In this document: in pieces, positions 53,995-64,000 of the stretch
How the letters are laid out: each line of letters opens with the position of its first letter
Numbering within the stretch: position 1 is the stretch's first letter
Source of the DNA: Thunnus maccoyii
Lineage: Eukaryota; Chordata; Actinopteri; Scombriformes; Scombridae
Assembly (NCBI RefSeq): GCF_910596095.1
Contig: NC_056540.1
Span: 23,596,001-23,660,000, forward strand
Length of the DNA stretch: 64,000 bases
Direction: 5' to 3'
Program-made: the position numbers and the translations under genes
Notes under the pieces: generated by a model
The model's database searches: none
What the model was told of the DNA's origin: nothing
What the model saw: only the letters and a program-made list of their open reading frames with translations

Positions 53995-56900
53995 CCCCTC
54001 CCTGCTGAAATGGCACTAACTGTCATGGTATCATGTCATCAGCACTTGTAGGGACCCAAAACCCAACCCTTCAGGGACCTAAGGGAGCCCTACTTGTGGT
54101 CTTACGGTTTCAACAAATGCGCAACTTTTTCAAAATTCCCCTCCCCCTGTATAATAATATGGTTGTTGTTCCCACCTATTAGCCAGTTTTCCCTGGTCCT
54201 TTGCTCTCATGTCCTGTAACAGTGCCTGCTGGCCAGGTATCAATGGAGAGATGTCAGCCTTCTGGTCATAAGAGGCCTTTTGCCGGGACATTGCAGAGTC
54301 TCTATGCTGCTTGGCCTTTTCAAATGCAAACTGCAGTCGCCGCTGGTGACGTTTGACCCAGTCCTCCACTTATGAGCCACCTTCTCAGCCCAGCAGGCGA
54401 TCCTGTGGAAGAAATCCATTCCTTCCAAACATCAAATAATGTGGGGAGTAGTACGTTGAACTATGAACTGTGTTCTTGTATACCTGTATCATTTCAGGCA
54501 GATGTTCATGCCAGTTCCTCCTCTCTTCTCCCAAGGTCCCCAACAAACCTAAGAGAGTCCTGTTGAATCTTTCACAAGCACCATTTCCAAAAATTGGGAC
54601 CTTGGTCTGACAACAAGCATTTAGGCACAACAAACTGTTGGATTACTTTACTCCACAGTACCTCGGCTGTTGTTGTTTTGCGACCTTTTGTTGCTGCCGC
54701 CCATGCATACTTGGTGAAGTGGTCCACCATGACCAGCACATTGTGGTAAGCGTCCTCTGGATGACCTATAGACAGAAAATCTAAAGACAACAGTTCCAAA
54801 AGGGGCAGAAGTCTAAACAGGTGTCAAAGGTGCTTGTTTAGAGTTAGGATCCTTACGCAGAACACACTGTTGACATTGGGCACATCAGTCTGTTACATCT
54901 ATAACTAAATGTGGCTAGAAAAACCTTTTTCTTAATCAGAGAAACAGTCTTTTCAGGACTCCAGTGTCCAGCCTGTTCATGATACAACTGTCAAACATGG
55001 CGTTGCTCACCTTCTGGAACTAAGAGTTGAATTATGGGGTCACCTCCCTTGGGGTCTTGACGTGCCTGATGCAGCACTCCATCAGTCAGTGAGAGACAAT
55101 GCCAGTGATGCACAATCTGCTGGACTGACCTGGTCTCCTGCTTCCTCTCTCTCTTATTGAGCTGGTAGCCTCTCTGTAAATACTTGAATACTCTTTCCAA
55201 GGTGGGATCTGTGCTTTAAAGACCCATCCACTGGGTTGGAGTCCGCTCAGAAAACAAAGGTGTACAGTGTTTGGCGTGCTGAAGACCTGGCTTTGAGGTG
55301 TTCCTTCCTGAACCAATGCACATTGCTTCCTGGGCTCTGATGTGCACAAAGGATAAAATCTCTAGCCCCTCCCTCACTTCCTCTGAGTCTGGTTTTGGCA
55401 CTTCCAGTGGGAAACGAGACAAAGCATCTGCACTTTGATTAGTACATCCCGGTTTATACTTTATTTCAAACTGAAAACTGGCATTGGCATGCTGCCAATG
55501 TTTGTTCCAAGCTACAAAGTTTGGCTGAGTTTGGACTCAGACTGGACTTGTTCCTGTCAACAGTTAATTCAGTGGTTTGGCAATTTTGGCAAAGTCTTTC
55601 ACAAGCCTGCGGTAGTAGCATGCTAGGGCAGGCAGGAAAGACTGTAGTGGTTTCACTGACTTTGGAGTTGCCCAATCCTGAACATATCCTGAACACATTT
55701 CAACTTATCAGGCTCTGGGGAAATCCCCTCTGCTGACACATGGTGTCCCAGATATTGCACTTCCTTTTTCAAAATATGGCACTTACCAGGCTTTAATTGA
55801 ACCCAAACTTGCCAGATGTGAAGCAAAAGCAGGGGAAATATGATTAAATCATCAAGGTAAATCAATAAAGACTGCAGGTTCTGATCACGCATTAATCTTT
55901 GAAAAGTTCCTTGTGCATAATACAAGCCAGAAGGCATTCAGGTAAATTCAAATAAACCCATGAGAGTGGTAGAGGCCATTTTTTCTTTCTGCAGGAGCAA
56001 CTTTAACCTGCCAGTATCCACTTGCCAGGTCCAGTGTGGAAAAATACTTTGGTTTGCCCAAGTTTGCCAATGACTCCTCACTTCAAAGGAATAGATAAGC
56101 ATCTTTGTGACTCACTGAAATGAGTCTGCAATAATCCACACAGAATATGCCTGCTTCCTTAGATAAAGTTCTGCTATGATGATGTCACATCGTCATCTTC
56201 AATGCCTCTTGAGTTCTTGTTTTTAAGCCTCAGGAAGTCCTCCTGCAGTCTCAGTGCAATGTCCTCCGGCATTGAGAAACTGAGAGGGCAGGACCGAGGC
56301 AGTGGCTTTATCTCCATACAACTTATCTAATTCATTCAAAATCAGCTTGACTGTGCTCTGCCTTTCTGGTGGTAAAATTAAAAATTTCCTTTTAGCTTTG
56401 CCCTCCAGACAGAAAAATGTCAATTTGGCCCTAAATTCCACTGGGACTCCTTGCAAAGCAAAAATAGTTTTAAGATTACTCTTCCACTCTCCTAAACTGA
56501 TCTCTGAGTCTCTCCCTTTAAACTTATATGTTACCATGTTAAGCACAGGAGCCATGCCAACTGGTCTGAACACTGCACCAGGAGCTGGGTTTTCTCTACT
56601 AGGGCTATGGAATCAAATAAAGGTCATAAATATTGTCTTGTGAAATATTTTGTGTATGTGTAATTAAAATTTGTGCAGAGTTTTTTTCAGCAGTGAGGTT
56701 CAACAAAGTCTGAGAGATGGACACACAAATTTCTCACCTGTGTGTGCGATACTGAAGTTACAACTACAAATTGCAAGTTACGAGTACGAATTTTGACCCT
56801 GTTTTTGCGTGTGAATCTGATTGGTCAAACACAGAATCATTCTATCCAATCAGAGGACAGATGGTTCTGTTGCGTTCATCCCCCTGCAGGTCTTCAAAGA

Positions 56901-57223
56901 TGGACAATGGTGTGGACTCTTCCACAACCCAGGTGGGTTTAATTGTACTCGAGGATGCTGTAGATAATAATGATAAACATTATACGTGTTGTTTATTTAG
57001 CTTGTAGTTAGTTTGCTGTTGTTGTAAGGTTCAAGTTCAGGAAGACTGCTTTATGTACCCAGAATAGAACAGTAATGTAGTTTTCTATTAGCAAACATCC
57101 GCTAGCATTACCGAAGTAGCAGCATCAATGCTGGCAGGAACTTTTCAAGCTGAAGGCAAAGCAACTGTGATGACATGTACCGTAATTACACATAGTTAGA
57201 CATGGACACAAGCACACTCCTTA

Positions 57224-57555
57224 CGCCTGGGACACACATGATGCATGAGCAGCGTGTATGCGTCGTGGAACCTCTTGCTTTTCATTTCGGCGCCCATGTT
57301 AACAGGTTAGAGCAGCCACACGTGGCTGTGTGCGTCGCATCATCTAGAGATTCGAGGTCTCGCCTATTTTCTCTGCGTGATGCGTGCAGTTCTCAGCAGA
57401 AATAGACAAGGAAAACGATAGAAAGATAGGGCTGCCAGTAGCAGTGCAGCAGAAGTAAACATGCTGCCTGTGTGGCCACTGCAAGCGTACGAGACACAGC
57501 AGTTCAGCGACGCACGCGCTCACGCGCTGCTCACGCATCCTGTGTGTCCCAGGCG
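57224..57555. mobile_element. nested 332-bp MITE, PIF/Harbinger-like
   Basis: Long inverted repeats: left CGCCTGGGACACACATGATGC, right complement CGCCTGGGACACACAGGATGC, extending through GAGCAGCG and GTGCGTCG. Flanked on both sides by TTA (57221-57223 and 57556-57558), the 3-bp duplication typical of PIF/Harbinger elements. CpG-rich compared with its host element, which suggests a younger insertion or escape from CpG decay. Non-coding. Confidence 0.8.
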
Positions 57556-57785
57556 TTAGTATTTACAATTTTGTGGATTTAGGACAGTCTGGCTCCTGTG
57601 GGATTACAGAAGCTTTGATGTAAATGTGAAGAGAGTATCAAGTTTATATTGTCTTGCTTACTGAGATGAAGTTAGCATTAGCTATTAGCTTAGGTAAGGT
57701 TGATGGTAACAGTAAGCCAGTAAATTTGCAGGAAGTTGATTATATTTTCTGTAATCTTATTGTGTTTGTTGGCACAGGTAGAGCC

Positions 57786-57829
57786 AACCCTAACCCTAAC
57801 CCTAACCCTAACCCCTAACCCTAACCCTA
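57786..57829. repeat. interstitial telomeric repeat, (CCCTAA)n
   Basis: About seven units of AACCCT in a row with one slipped unit (ACCCCT), identical to the vertebrate telomere repeat. It lies inside the 2.0-kb DNA element, not at a chromosome end: unique genes flank both sides. Confidence 0.97.
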
Positions 57830-58724
57830 GCCGACGGTCTGGTGGAAGTGTGAGCAGTGGACAGGAGCACAGCAGGGGCTGCAGAAAACAGTACAGAGGG
57901 TGTCGACGATCCTGGTGCTTAGGATCCTGCTTAGTGTGTTGGTCAGAAATGCAGGGAAATACCGACAGCTGTGGAGAATAAATGCTACAACCAATAACTA
58001 GAGACAATGCTGCTGTGTATGGAGGCTCACATATTGCAGGAGGGAGTGTTGCACAGAGGATCAGGAATTGACACGCAGGTAATAACTGACCTGCCAGACA
58101 CAGTGGAGGATAACAGACAGTATTTGCATGTTAGTGTGTAACTCTTGGTCCAAGTCACACAGGTGTCATCCCAAATGGTCGTTGTGGGAAATCTGATATC
58201 CAGAGTGTGACAGAGAGTACAGTTTCATCTTTATGAGGATGTAGCTTTCATTTCAGTTTTTCAATTGTAAAGAGTTAAAGGTGCCTTATACTGTAAACAG
58301 GTTACTTATGTTTGTTTTATGTTTTTAGAGTAATGGCATAGACAAATCAATTAACAGTTAATCATGACATTAACTGCCTACAAAGGTAGGACATTTGTGT
58401 GTCTGTCTCTCAGACTTTGTGAAACCTCACTGTTGAAAAAAATCCTGAAGAATTTTAATTACACACACACAAATATTTCTACAGCTACAAAAACTTTTAC
58501 AGGTGTGCAAATTATATGTGTGCACAAAACTTTCACACATGCACAAAATATTTCTATGTTTGCAAATTTTAGTACACATAGTACTAAATATTTATGACCA
58601 TTATTTGATTCCATAAGGTTGAGGCTCATTTTGGTCAGTCATGTTGGTTTTGCTCACCACTTTTTTCTTTTTGGTCAATCCTGCCGACAACATCAGCTGT
58701 AAAAAACACCCAGTTCAGAATTGA

Positions 58725-58975
58725 GTCATAGTTATTAGTAAAAATGTTGGTTAATATCATAATTCATTCAGAATTATTCATTCATTCAGTCAGTGTGTAG
58801 ACATTTTGACTTATAATATGTCATTACTTTGACTTTAAAAGTAAACATTTTGACAAAAAGTCAAAGGTTTGACACCTTTCTCACGAGTTTGACTTACTAT
58901 CTAACAATTTTAACTTAGTAAATCCTATGGTTTTGACATGCTTAGGTAGCTTAAATAATGAAATGGACATGAGCA
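58725..58975. other. spacer between the gypsy relic and clnk
   Basis: AT-rich, with loosely repeated TTTTGAC.TA/GACTT motifs (about 58805-58940: CATTTTGACTTATAATATG, ACTTTGACTTTAAAAG, AGGTTTGACACC, GAGTTTGACTTAC), a degenerate tandem of roughly 20-30 bases. No gene. Confidence 0.45.
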
Positions 58976-58995
58976 ATCCAAAGTAGTAACTTTTT

Positions 58996-59001
58996 TTTAT
59001 T
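58996..59001 (-). terminator. clnk polyadenylation signal (minus-strand AATAAA)
   Basis: Plus-strand TTTATT reads AATAAA on the minus strand, about 145 bases after the clnk stop codon; it defines a short 3'UTR. Confidence 0.6.
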
Positions 59002-59142
59002 AACACAAGTGAACACAGTCACAATTTGAAAGCTTTTTACCAACATTTGCATCATACAATATAGCACATTATGTTTTGGGTTACAGGACGAGATAAACCA
59101 GATGGGATACAACAGATTATTTTTTCTGGAGTGGTGCATGTG

Positions 59143-61443
59143 TCATTCTAGCAACAGGTTAACGTCCCTTTTTGTTACTGGACATGTCAGCACACAGTTT
59201 TCTGGATATTTGCTTGCTGGCATAGTTCTCCCGCTGATGAGTATTATTGGGAATATGGAGTGAAACTTGATGATGTCTGCCACAGTGTCAAACATCTGAG
59301 GAGAAATAAGATACAGTGAATATGATGCTGGAGAGAGTGAATGTTGAACTAGATTTTTAAATGTGTCCACTCACATCATTTGACCGTTGTCCTGTTCCCA
59401 GGGCGTACTTGCTGATGCTCTGCATGAACCGAATCTTTACATTGTAAACTTTCTTCTCATGATACACGGCCAACACCAAGGGTTCACTGTTGGTGATGAC
59501 GGAACAGTCTCGCACCAAAAATGCCCCATCCTGATGTGGTTAATGTGAGTAATTACAAAAAGAAGACACTTAGTTTTGGACATATTAAGATACATTTTTA
59601 ATTAATCTCATATTAATATAAATACCTTGTTCATCAGGTGTAAGGCGTGCTCAGCATCCGCTCGACTACAAGCCCCAACATACCAGTCTTCTTCGCAGTA
59701 GGTCTGCCACATATATTAAAGTGAAAAATGACTTTACACCTGTACTCAAACTTGACTTCATGGTGTTAAATACATGACATCATTCCTCTTTATATGATGA
59801 TGGTTCAATTAATAGAGGTATACCTGTTGAGGCTTCTCCATTGGAACAAAGACATGTTGGTCAAAGTCTTCTTTGGTTTGCGGCCACTCATGGTGATGAC
59901 GTTTTGACGACGATCTTTCTTTAAGTAGATGTTAAATTTTACTTATATAATCAATAACTGTATTTTGATACTGATGATGTGTGACAGTACTTACCAAGAT
60001 TTTGTTGTGACCTAAATAAAAGGAGAAAGAGTGCGTGTAAATTGAAGATGATGTGACATAACAGATTAATTTAATGTAATATATAGAGGATTGGCTATGT
60101 CTAATTAATGAGTTGGTTGTGGTTTGCATATATGTACATTTGTAGCTCTGTGTTATTAGTATTTTGTCTTTTGGTAATGGTCTGAGAATGTAAAATAAGT
60201 GATACTGGCACTAAATTATTGTTAATTTGGTAAGAAGAAGGAATTCGTATTTGACTATTATTCATTTTTATTTCTTTTATCTTTTTTGTAAAGTTTTAAA
60301 TACATACTGACAACACATAAATATATCGTAAACAGAAAATAAGCACATTGAGACATTAACATAACATAGACTAGATAACATAGACACTGTAGTGGCTTTT
60401 TTTTAATGTGATTAACATGGTATATGCATATAATACATTTAATCCTAACAAAATGAGTGAATATATGTGTGTCTGTGTAACAGTTGGAGAGGTAGTGTGG
60501 GTGTATGAAATCTGTGTCTCTTACAAAAAGGGCATAAGCAGGTCATGAAGATTTATAGGCAACGTGGACTGTGTCGTAGATGTTTGGCCAAAATTGTAAG
60601 CATGAGTGGACACAGGTACCAGCCAGAGCCTGATGGTGGCAGGGGTGAAGCCCACCAGAAGATATAATAAGGTGCTGGCATAAACATAATGTCATAAATA
60701 TGTCAAAATGAAGATAAGAGACTTGCCTACTTGCCCACCGGAGCACGATAGGAGAGCAGGGTAATAAGGTAAGAGGAGATGGAAAAAAAGGTGAAGTAGC
60801 TTGCCTTAATGTTACAAAGCTGTTTTGTGTGTGGTAGGTAATGTTTCATTATAAACCAATATGTAAGTGTAATCAATAAAGGAATGTGAAAAGCAAATTG
60901 ATAAAAAATGTTGGAAGAAAAAGGTGATGTTTTTGAACGCCAGGGACTGTCCACTGAGATCATTATTGACAATATATCAAATTTGGTAACAAGAGGTTTT
61001 AATGGTGGAAGATACCTGGACTTGGTGACATGGGAGGAACCCTGATGCTCCACATTGGGAGGCACTCTCCAGGGTATATAAGATGATGGTTTCTTATTCC
61101 GTTTTTAGGTTTTTGCTTCATGAACCGAGCCTCGGTTCACTGTATTAAGCTATTTGCACAGTAAGTCTAATATTGCACTGAACTCTGACCGACTGAGTGT
61201 TTTTCTTCAACTTTGAAGTACTGTCTTTTATTTTTGGGTTGTTTGGCTAATTTTGAGACTAAAAGATGTTGTGTAGCTGAAGATCTATAGGGTTAGGGTT
61301 AGGCCCACTTGACAAAGTTTTTTTAGTTACAACACCTATCCATTAGCCCCCCACTTATAAAAAGAAAAAAAAAAAAAAAAAAAACAGAGGAAATTAGACC
61401 ATAACAGAGTTGTGTTACATAATATGAGAAACATATGTCCAGG

Positions 61444-61474
<31 letters not shown>

Positions 61475-62816
61475 GCTTTTTACTATAAACTAATAGGTTA
61501 TTTACTTTACAAAAATAAATAAATAAACTGGCTCCATATGTTTTTTTCTGTTTTACCTTTTGCGGTAAATGACAGTTTTTCTATTTCCAAGCAACAGGAA
61601 ATGTCTCTAAGTTTACACTTACTAGTTGGGGCGTCTTTATTGTTCTATGAGACATCAAAGGTGTGTTTGGCTGAGAGTCACCATTGTCCTCTGCACTGTT
61701 GAAAATCTAGTTTCCTTTGGAAATACACCACGGATACATAATAATGGGCGTTTAGACAACACTGCCCAAATAATTGTAGATAAGACTTGCAATAGAATTT
61801 TCAAAAATCTCTGAATTTCTGCACACATCCAAATGCATTGAAGTGCCTCTTTATTTCTTAGTTGAGCAATAAAAAGTATATTTAGTTTTGTGTTTTTATA
61901 TGCTTTTACTAAATGCTCTTTGTAAAGTCGATGTAAATTCATCCACACAGAAAAACATCCAAAACTTTTAAGACATTCGTAAGGACTTAAAACAAAACTA
62001 AACACACACTAAAATCTAAATAATAAGAATTGAATTGAATACTTATTAATTGAATACTTACTATTTTACTTATTATCATTATTATTATTATTATTATTAT
62101 TATTAATATTATTATTATTACTTATTTTCAGTTAACATGTTGTGGAGCATTGTCCAATAAAGAACTGTTTGAGATTTTCTTACATTTTTTCTTTATTTCT
62201 TCTCCTTTTCCTGCCTCTCCTTTTAGGAAATATGGTTTGTCTCATATTTTTTTGTTACTCTTTCTGTATTGTGTGTTTGTTTTGTTGAAGTGTTGCATTT
62301 GTGCACCAAGAAACTGCTTGTGCCCTGGACTTCTTATTTGATTGTGTTGACAACACTAAGTGGAGTAAAAAAAATATTGGGAAAGACATGACGTGACTCT
62401 TACTGACGAAGGCTAAGAAATGAAAGTCGTACCTTATATCTAGTTGTTGAGTCTCCAAATCCAAAGAACGTCTTTGATTGGTGAAGGAGGCAGAAACACC
62501 TTCAGCACTCTGTGAATCTAAGATATATTCAGTATTATAACAAGTCTCAAAATGTTTTTCACTAATATGTTAACACTCACGATTATTAAACTCTTACCTC
62601 TCACATGTGAATTGATATCTCCCTATTAAAAACATTAAACAGACAAATATTAATTCCAAGATAGTGTGTGATTCCTTTGTGGGCGGGTTACAAGTTTAAT
62701 GAAATGAAATGAAAATTGTGCAATATAATTAAGAAAATCATATGTGACAATTTACCTTTTTAGTTGCTCTCTGTCGACTGAAATAAAAAAGTGGCATAAT
62801 TTATATATATATATAC

Positions 62817-62858
<42 letters not shown>

Positions 62859-63462
62859 TCACATAATGCATTAATAATAAGAAACCCTTCAGCCTTTCCT
62901 GTGATAATTTTTCTAACCAGCAGATGGTGTTACAGCTACACTGGACTAACTAGAGTAGTTATGTTGGAGAAGAAAGAAAAGCCTCCAGTCACATGGGGTC
63001 AAGGTCCGCTACTTCCTTTCCTGTTACAACTGAAAACAGTAGAGACAACTCACTCTCTCCTGCAGGCGAACGATGGAGGTGATAGAGAGCGCCTGGAAGA
63101 ACAGAGAAGTCCTTTCATTATCCATTTAAACTCAACTAGGAATCTTTTATGAATAAGTTGATTATAGTCAAGTAAATTACCTTCGTGAGTCCTGTGAAAT
63201 TAGAGAGAAAAGTGGTTTATGAATTGCAATCAACACAATTTATAGACACAAAAGCGTGCTGTATATGGCACATGTGTTTACCTGGTCTTCTGGTGGCACA
63301 GGTCTGAACCGCTCATCTGTAAGAACAATATGTGAATGTTTTGGATCCTAGTGTAGCCGAGACAGACGGTGTGTTCAAATGCTTTCAGTTAATTCTACTC
63401 ATTTGTGTTACCTATTCTGGTCTTTCTTCTGCCAGGCTTCAGGTCTCGATTTACAGCAGGAC
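59143..63462 (-). CDS. clnk: cytokine-dependent hematopoietic cell linker (SLP-76 family SH2 adaptor), 3' part
   Basis: Exons in transcript order: 63412-63462, 63282-63316, 63181-63191 (11 nt), 62756-62777, 62598-62622, 62433-62517, 59995-60011 (17 nt), 59824-59918, 59626-59703, 59375-59530, 59143-59295. All phases join, giving one open frame. The first part includes a basic/proline stretch (PAVNRDLKPGRRKTRIDERF, then RPVPPEDQ), as in SLP-76/BLNK/CLNK linkers. The last three exons form the SH2 domain: EEDWYVGACSRADAEHAL, then GAFLVRDCS with the phosphotyrosine-binding Arg in FLVRD, then FHSIFPIILISG and a C-terminal LTCPVTKRDVNLLLE. The family couples immune-receptor tyrosine kinases to downstream effectors in the cytoplasm. 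Its place beside znf518b selects clnk over blnk and lcp2. The N-terminal exons lie beyond the right edge; one more small exon (63699-63722) is possible. The two shortest exons and 59824-59918 (weak acceptor) are less certain. Confidence 0.85.
61364..61473. repeat. poly-A then poly-T runs
   Basis: A run of about 20 A (interrupted, 61364-61384) and about 28 T (61446-61473) stand 60 bases apart in the large clnk intron. This may be two opposed retroposon tails or simple slippage; no retroposon body was recognised. Confidence 0.8.
62070..62120. repeat. ATT trinucleotide microsatellite
   Basis: TTATTATTATTATTATTATTAATATTATT tract in the large clnk intron. Confidence 0.92.
62800..62858. repeat. 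compound AT then GT microsatellite
   Basis: TATATATATATACATATATATATAT followed by an uninterrupted (GT)n of about 28 bases. It lies in the clnk intron between 62777 and 63181, close to microexons. Confidence 0.95.
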
Positions 63463-64000
63463 CTGTGTTTCAAAAATGAGAATACTGATTCACTCTGCTG
63501 GAGTACAGTTTTAAGGAACTGGTACAAACTCTCAGAGTGAAATGTAGTAATATGAACTATATATAGTTATTGGTTACTAAGTTTTTGCATTCACAGACAC
63601 TTTAGACATTATAAAAAGAGGTTTACAGAGAAAACCGGAACATGTAATCGAACAACTGACTTGATAACCATCAGTTGAATCATTACATGCTTCTAAACCT
63701 GTCAAGTTCAGGATCTGTAATCCTGTAAAAAAAGGAGCCTACTAAATAGGAGCCATACTCACTTTTACTGTTGATACCTGAGTTCATTTAACTCTTAACG
63801 TTTTTAAAAAAAAAACAAAAAAAACTGCATATTCTTTCGATTGTGGTATTACTTATTATACTTAAAGCTGCATTTATCAAATTAAAAAGGAAACAAAGCA
63901 ATCACAACAATATCTCCCGCTTAAAAAGCTAAATGTGTTGGCAAACAGTTGCCTTCTCTGACATCCAGCAGATACCAAGAAACGTTAATATTCATTGGGA

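Larger units (their letters stand above)
56608..58613. mobile_element. 2.0-kb long-inverted-repeat DNA element inserted in gypsy gag
   Basis: The terminal inverted repeats start TGGAATCAAATAA and continue imperfectly for over 100 bases: left GGTCATAAATATTGT ... GTGTAATTAAAATTTGTGC ... CAGTGAGGTTCAACAAAGTCTGAGAGA; right arm complement has GGTCATAAATATTTAG ... GTGTAATTAAAATTCTTC ... CAGTGAGGTTTCACAAAGTCTGAGAGA. The right arm carries extra internal copies. TA dinucleotides flank both ends (56606-56607, 58614-58615). No transposase is visible. The interior holds a nested MITE, a telomere-like repeat and a CpG-containing segment with splice-site-like signals. Superfamily not assigned. Confidence 0.88.
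53166..58724 (-). mobile_element. Ty3/gypsy LTR retrotransposon relic, defective
   Basis: On the minus strand, right to left: a 22-bp LTR remnant (58703-58724), the gag start split by a 2.0-kb DNA element, gag (about 56240-56600, containing EWKSNLKTIFALQG), a deletion where protease should be, reverse transcriptase (about 56100-55650, with YLDDLIIF as the active-site motif and LGHHVSAEGI), RNase H and connection pieces (55560-54990), integrase core (54800-54385, LDFLSIGHPEDAYHNVLVMVDHFTKYAW then [13 protein letters not shown]), an integrase C-terminal part (54370-54130), a polypurine tract (about 53995-54005) and the left LTR. Multiple stops and frameshifts separate the blocks, so it is not functional. 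The LTR begins TGTAACCAGG. This is a fish retrotransposon lineage with no envelope gene seen. Confidence 0.85.

Noticed and set aside
54130-56573. Open frames resembling gag, reverse transcriptase and integrase as a domesticated host gene
   Set aside because: Blocks are in different frames with stops between, protease is missing, and an LTR and polypurine tract are present. A dead retrotransposon explains everything.
57786-57829. Chromosome end or assembly artefact from the telomere repeat
   Set aside because: Only about seven units, with the same transposon continuing on both sides and genes beyond. Best read as interstitial.
63699-63722. Extra 24-nt clnk exon
   Set aside because: Acceptor is good and phase fits, but the donor (CAG|gtttag) is weak and the translation shows no family motif. 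Left out of the main model and mentioned as possible.

Overview
The window is vertebrate nuclear DNA, almost certainly from a percomorph teleost. Genes are intron-rich with GT-AG splice sites. The intergenic and intronic sequence is packed with short fish-type DNA transposons, L2-type LINE tails, CA/GT and AT microsatellites and Tc1 relics. The protein orthologues are vertebrate. Gene names below come from matching exon translations to remembered family sequences; no database search was run.

Layout from left to right: (1) 1-2168, first coding exon (minus strand) and part of intron 1 of atp8a1, a phospholipid flippase. (2) 2169-11611, repeat-rich intergenic DNA. (3) 11612-17907, grxcr1 (plus), four coding exons, 294 aa. 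(4) 18064-21901, tail-to-tail spacer with a CA tract, a CpG-richer patch containing a full CRE palindrome, and the slc30a9 3'UTR. (5) 21902-31913, slc30a9 (minus), the mitochondrial zinc transporter ZnT9, 18 coding exons, 581 aa, with a TCTCGCGAGA promoter element upstream. (6) 34394-44140, gsr (minus), glutathione reductase, 12 coding exons, 508 aa, with an apparent mitochondrial leader and an internal cytosolic start. (7) 46784-49306, znf518b (plus), one coding exon, 840 aa. (8) 52.8-58.7 kb, a transposon graveyard: a Ty3/gypsy retrotransposon relic whose gag region is split by a 2.0-kb inverted-repeat DNA element, which itself holds a 332-bp MITE and an interstitial telomeric repeat. (9) 59143 to the right edge, the 3' half of clnk (minus), an SH2 adaptor of the SLP-76/BLNK family assembled from many tiny exons.

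From memory, atp8a1, grxcr1 and slc30a9 are neighbours on human 4p13, and znf518b and clnk are neighbours on human 4p16.1. gsr (human 8p12) sits between the two blocks here, so the window is a mosaic of two chromosome-4 blocks joined at a gsr locus. The genes do not form a pathway. Every complete exon chain stays in frame: 882 coding nt plus stop for grxcr1, 1743 plus stop for slc30a9, 1524 plus stop for gsr. This suggests intact genes.

I found no new defence, toxin or RNA system. The most unusual structure is the nested transposon at 56.6-58.6 kb. It carries telomere-like repeats and a possible two-exon reading frame. There are also three copies of an unnamed fold-back family and a promoter-like patch at 19.5-20.0 kb with no assigned gene.
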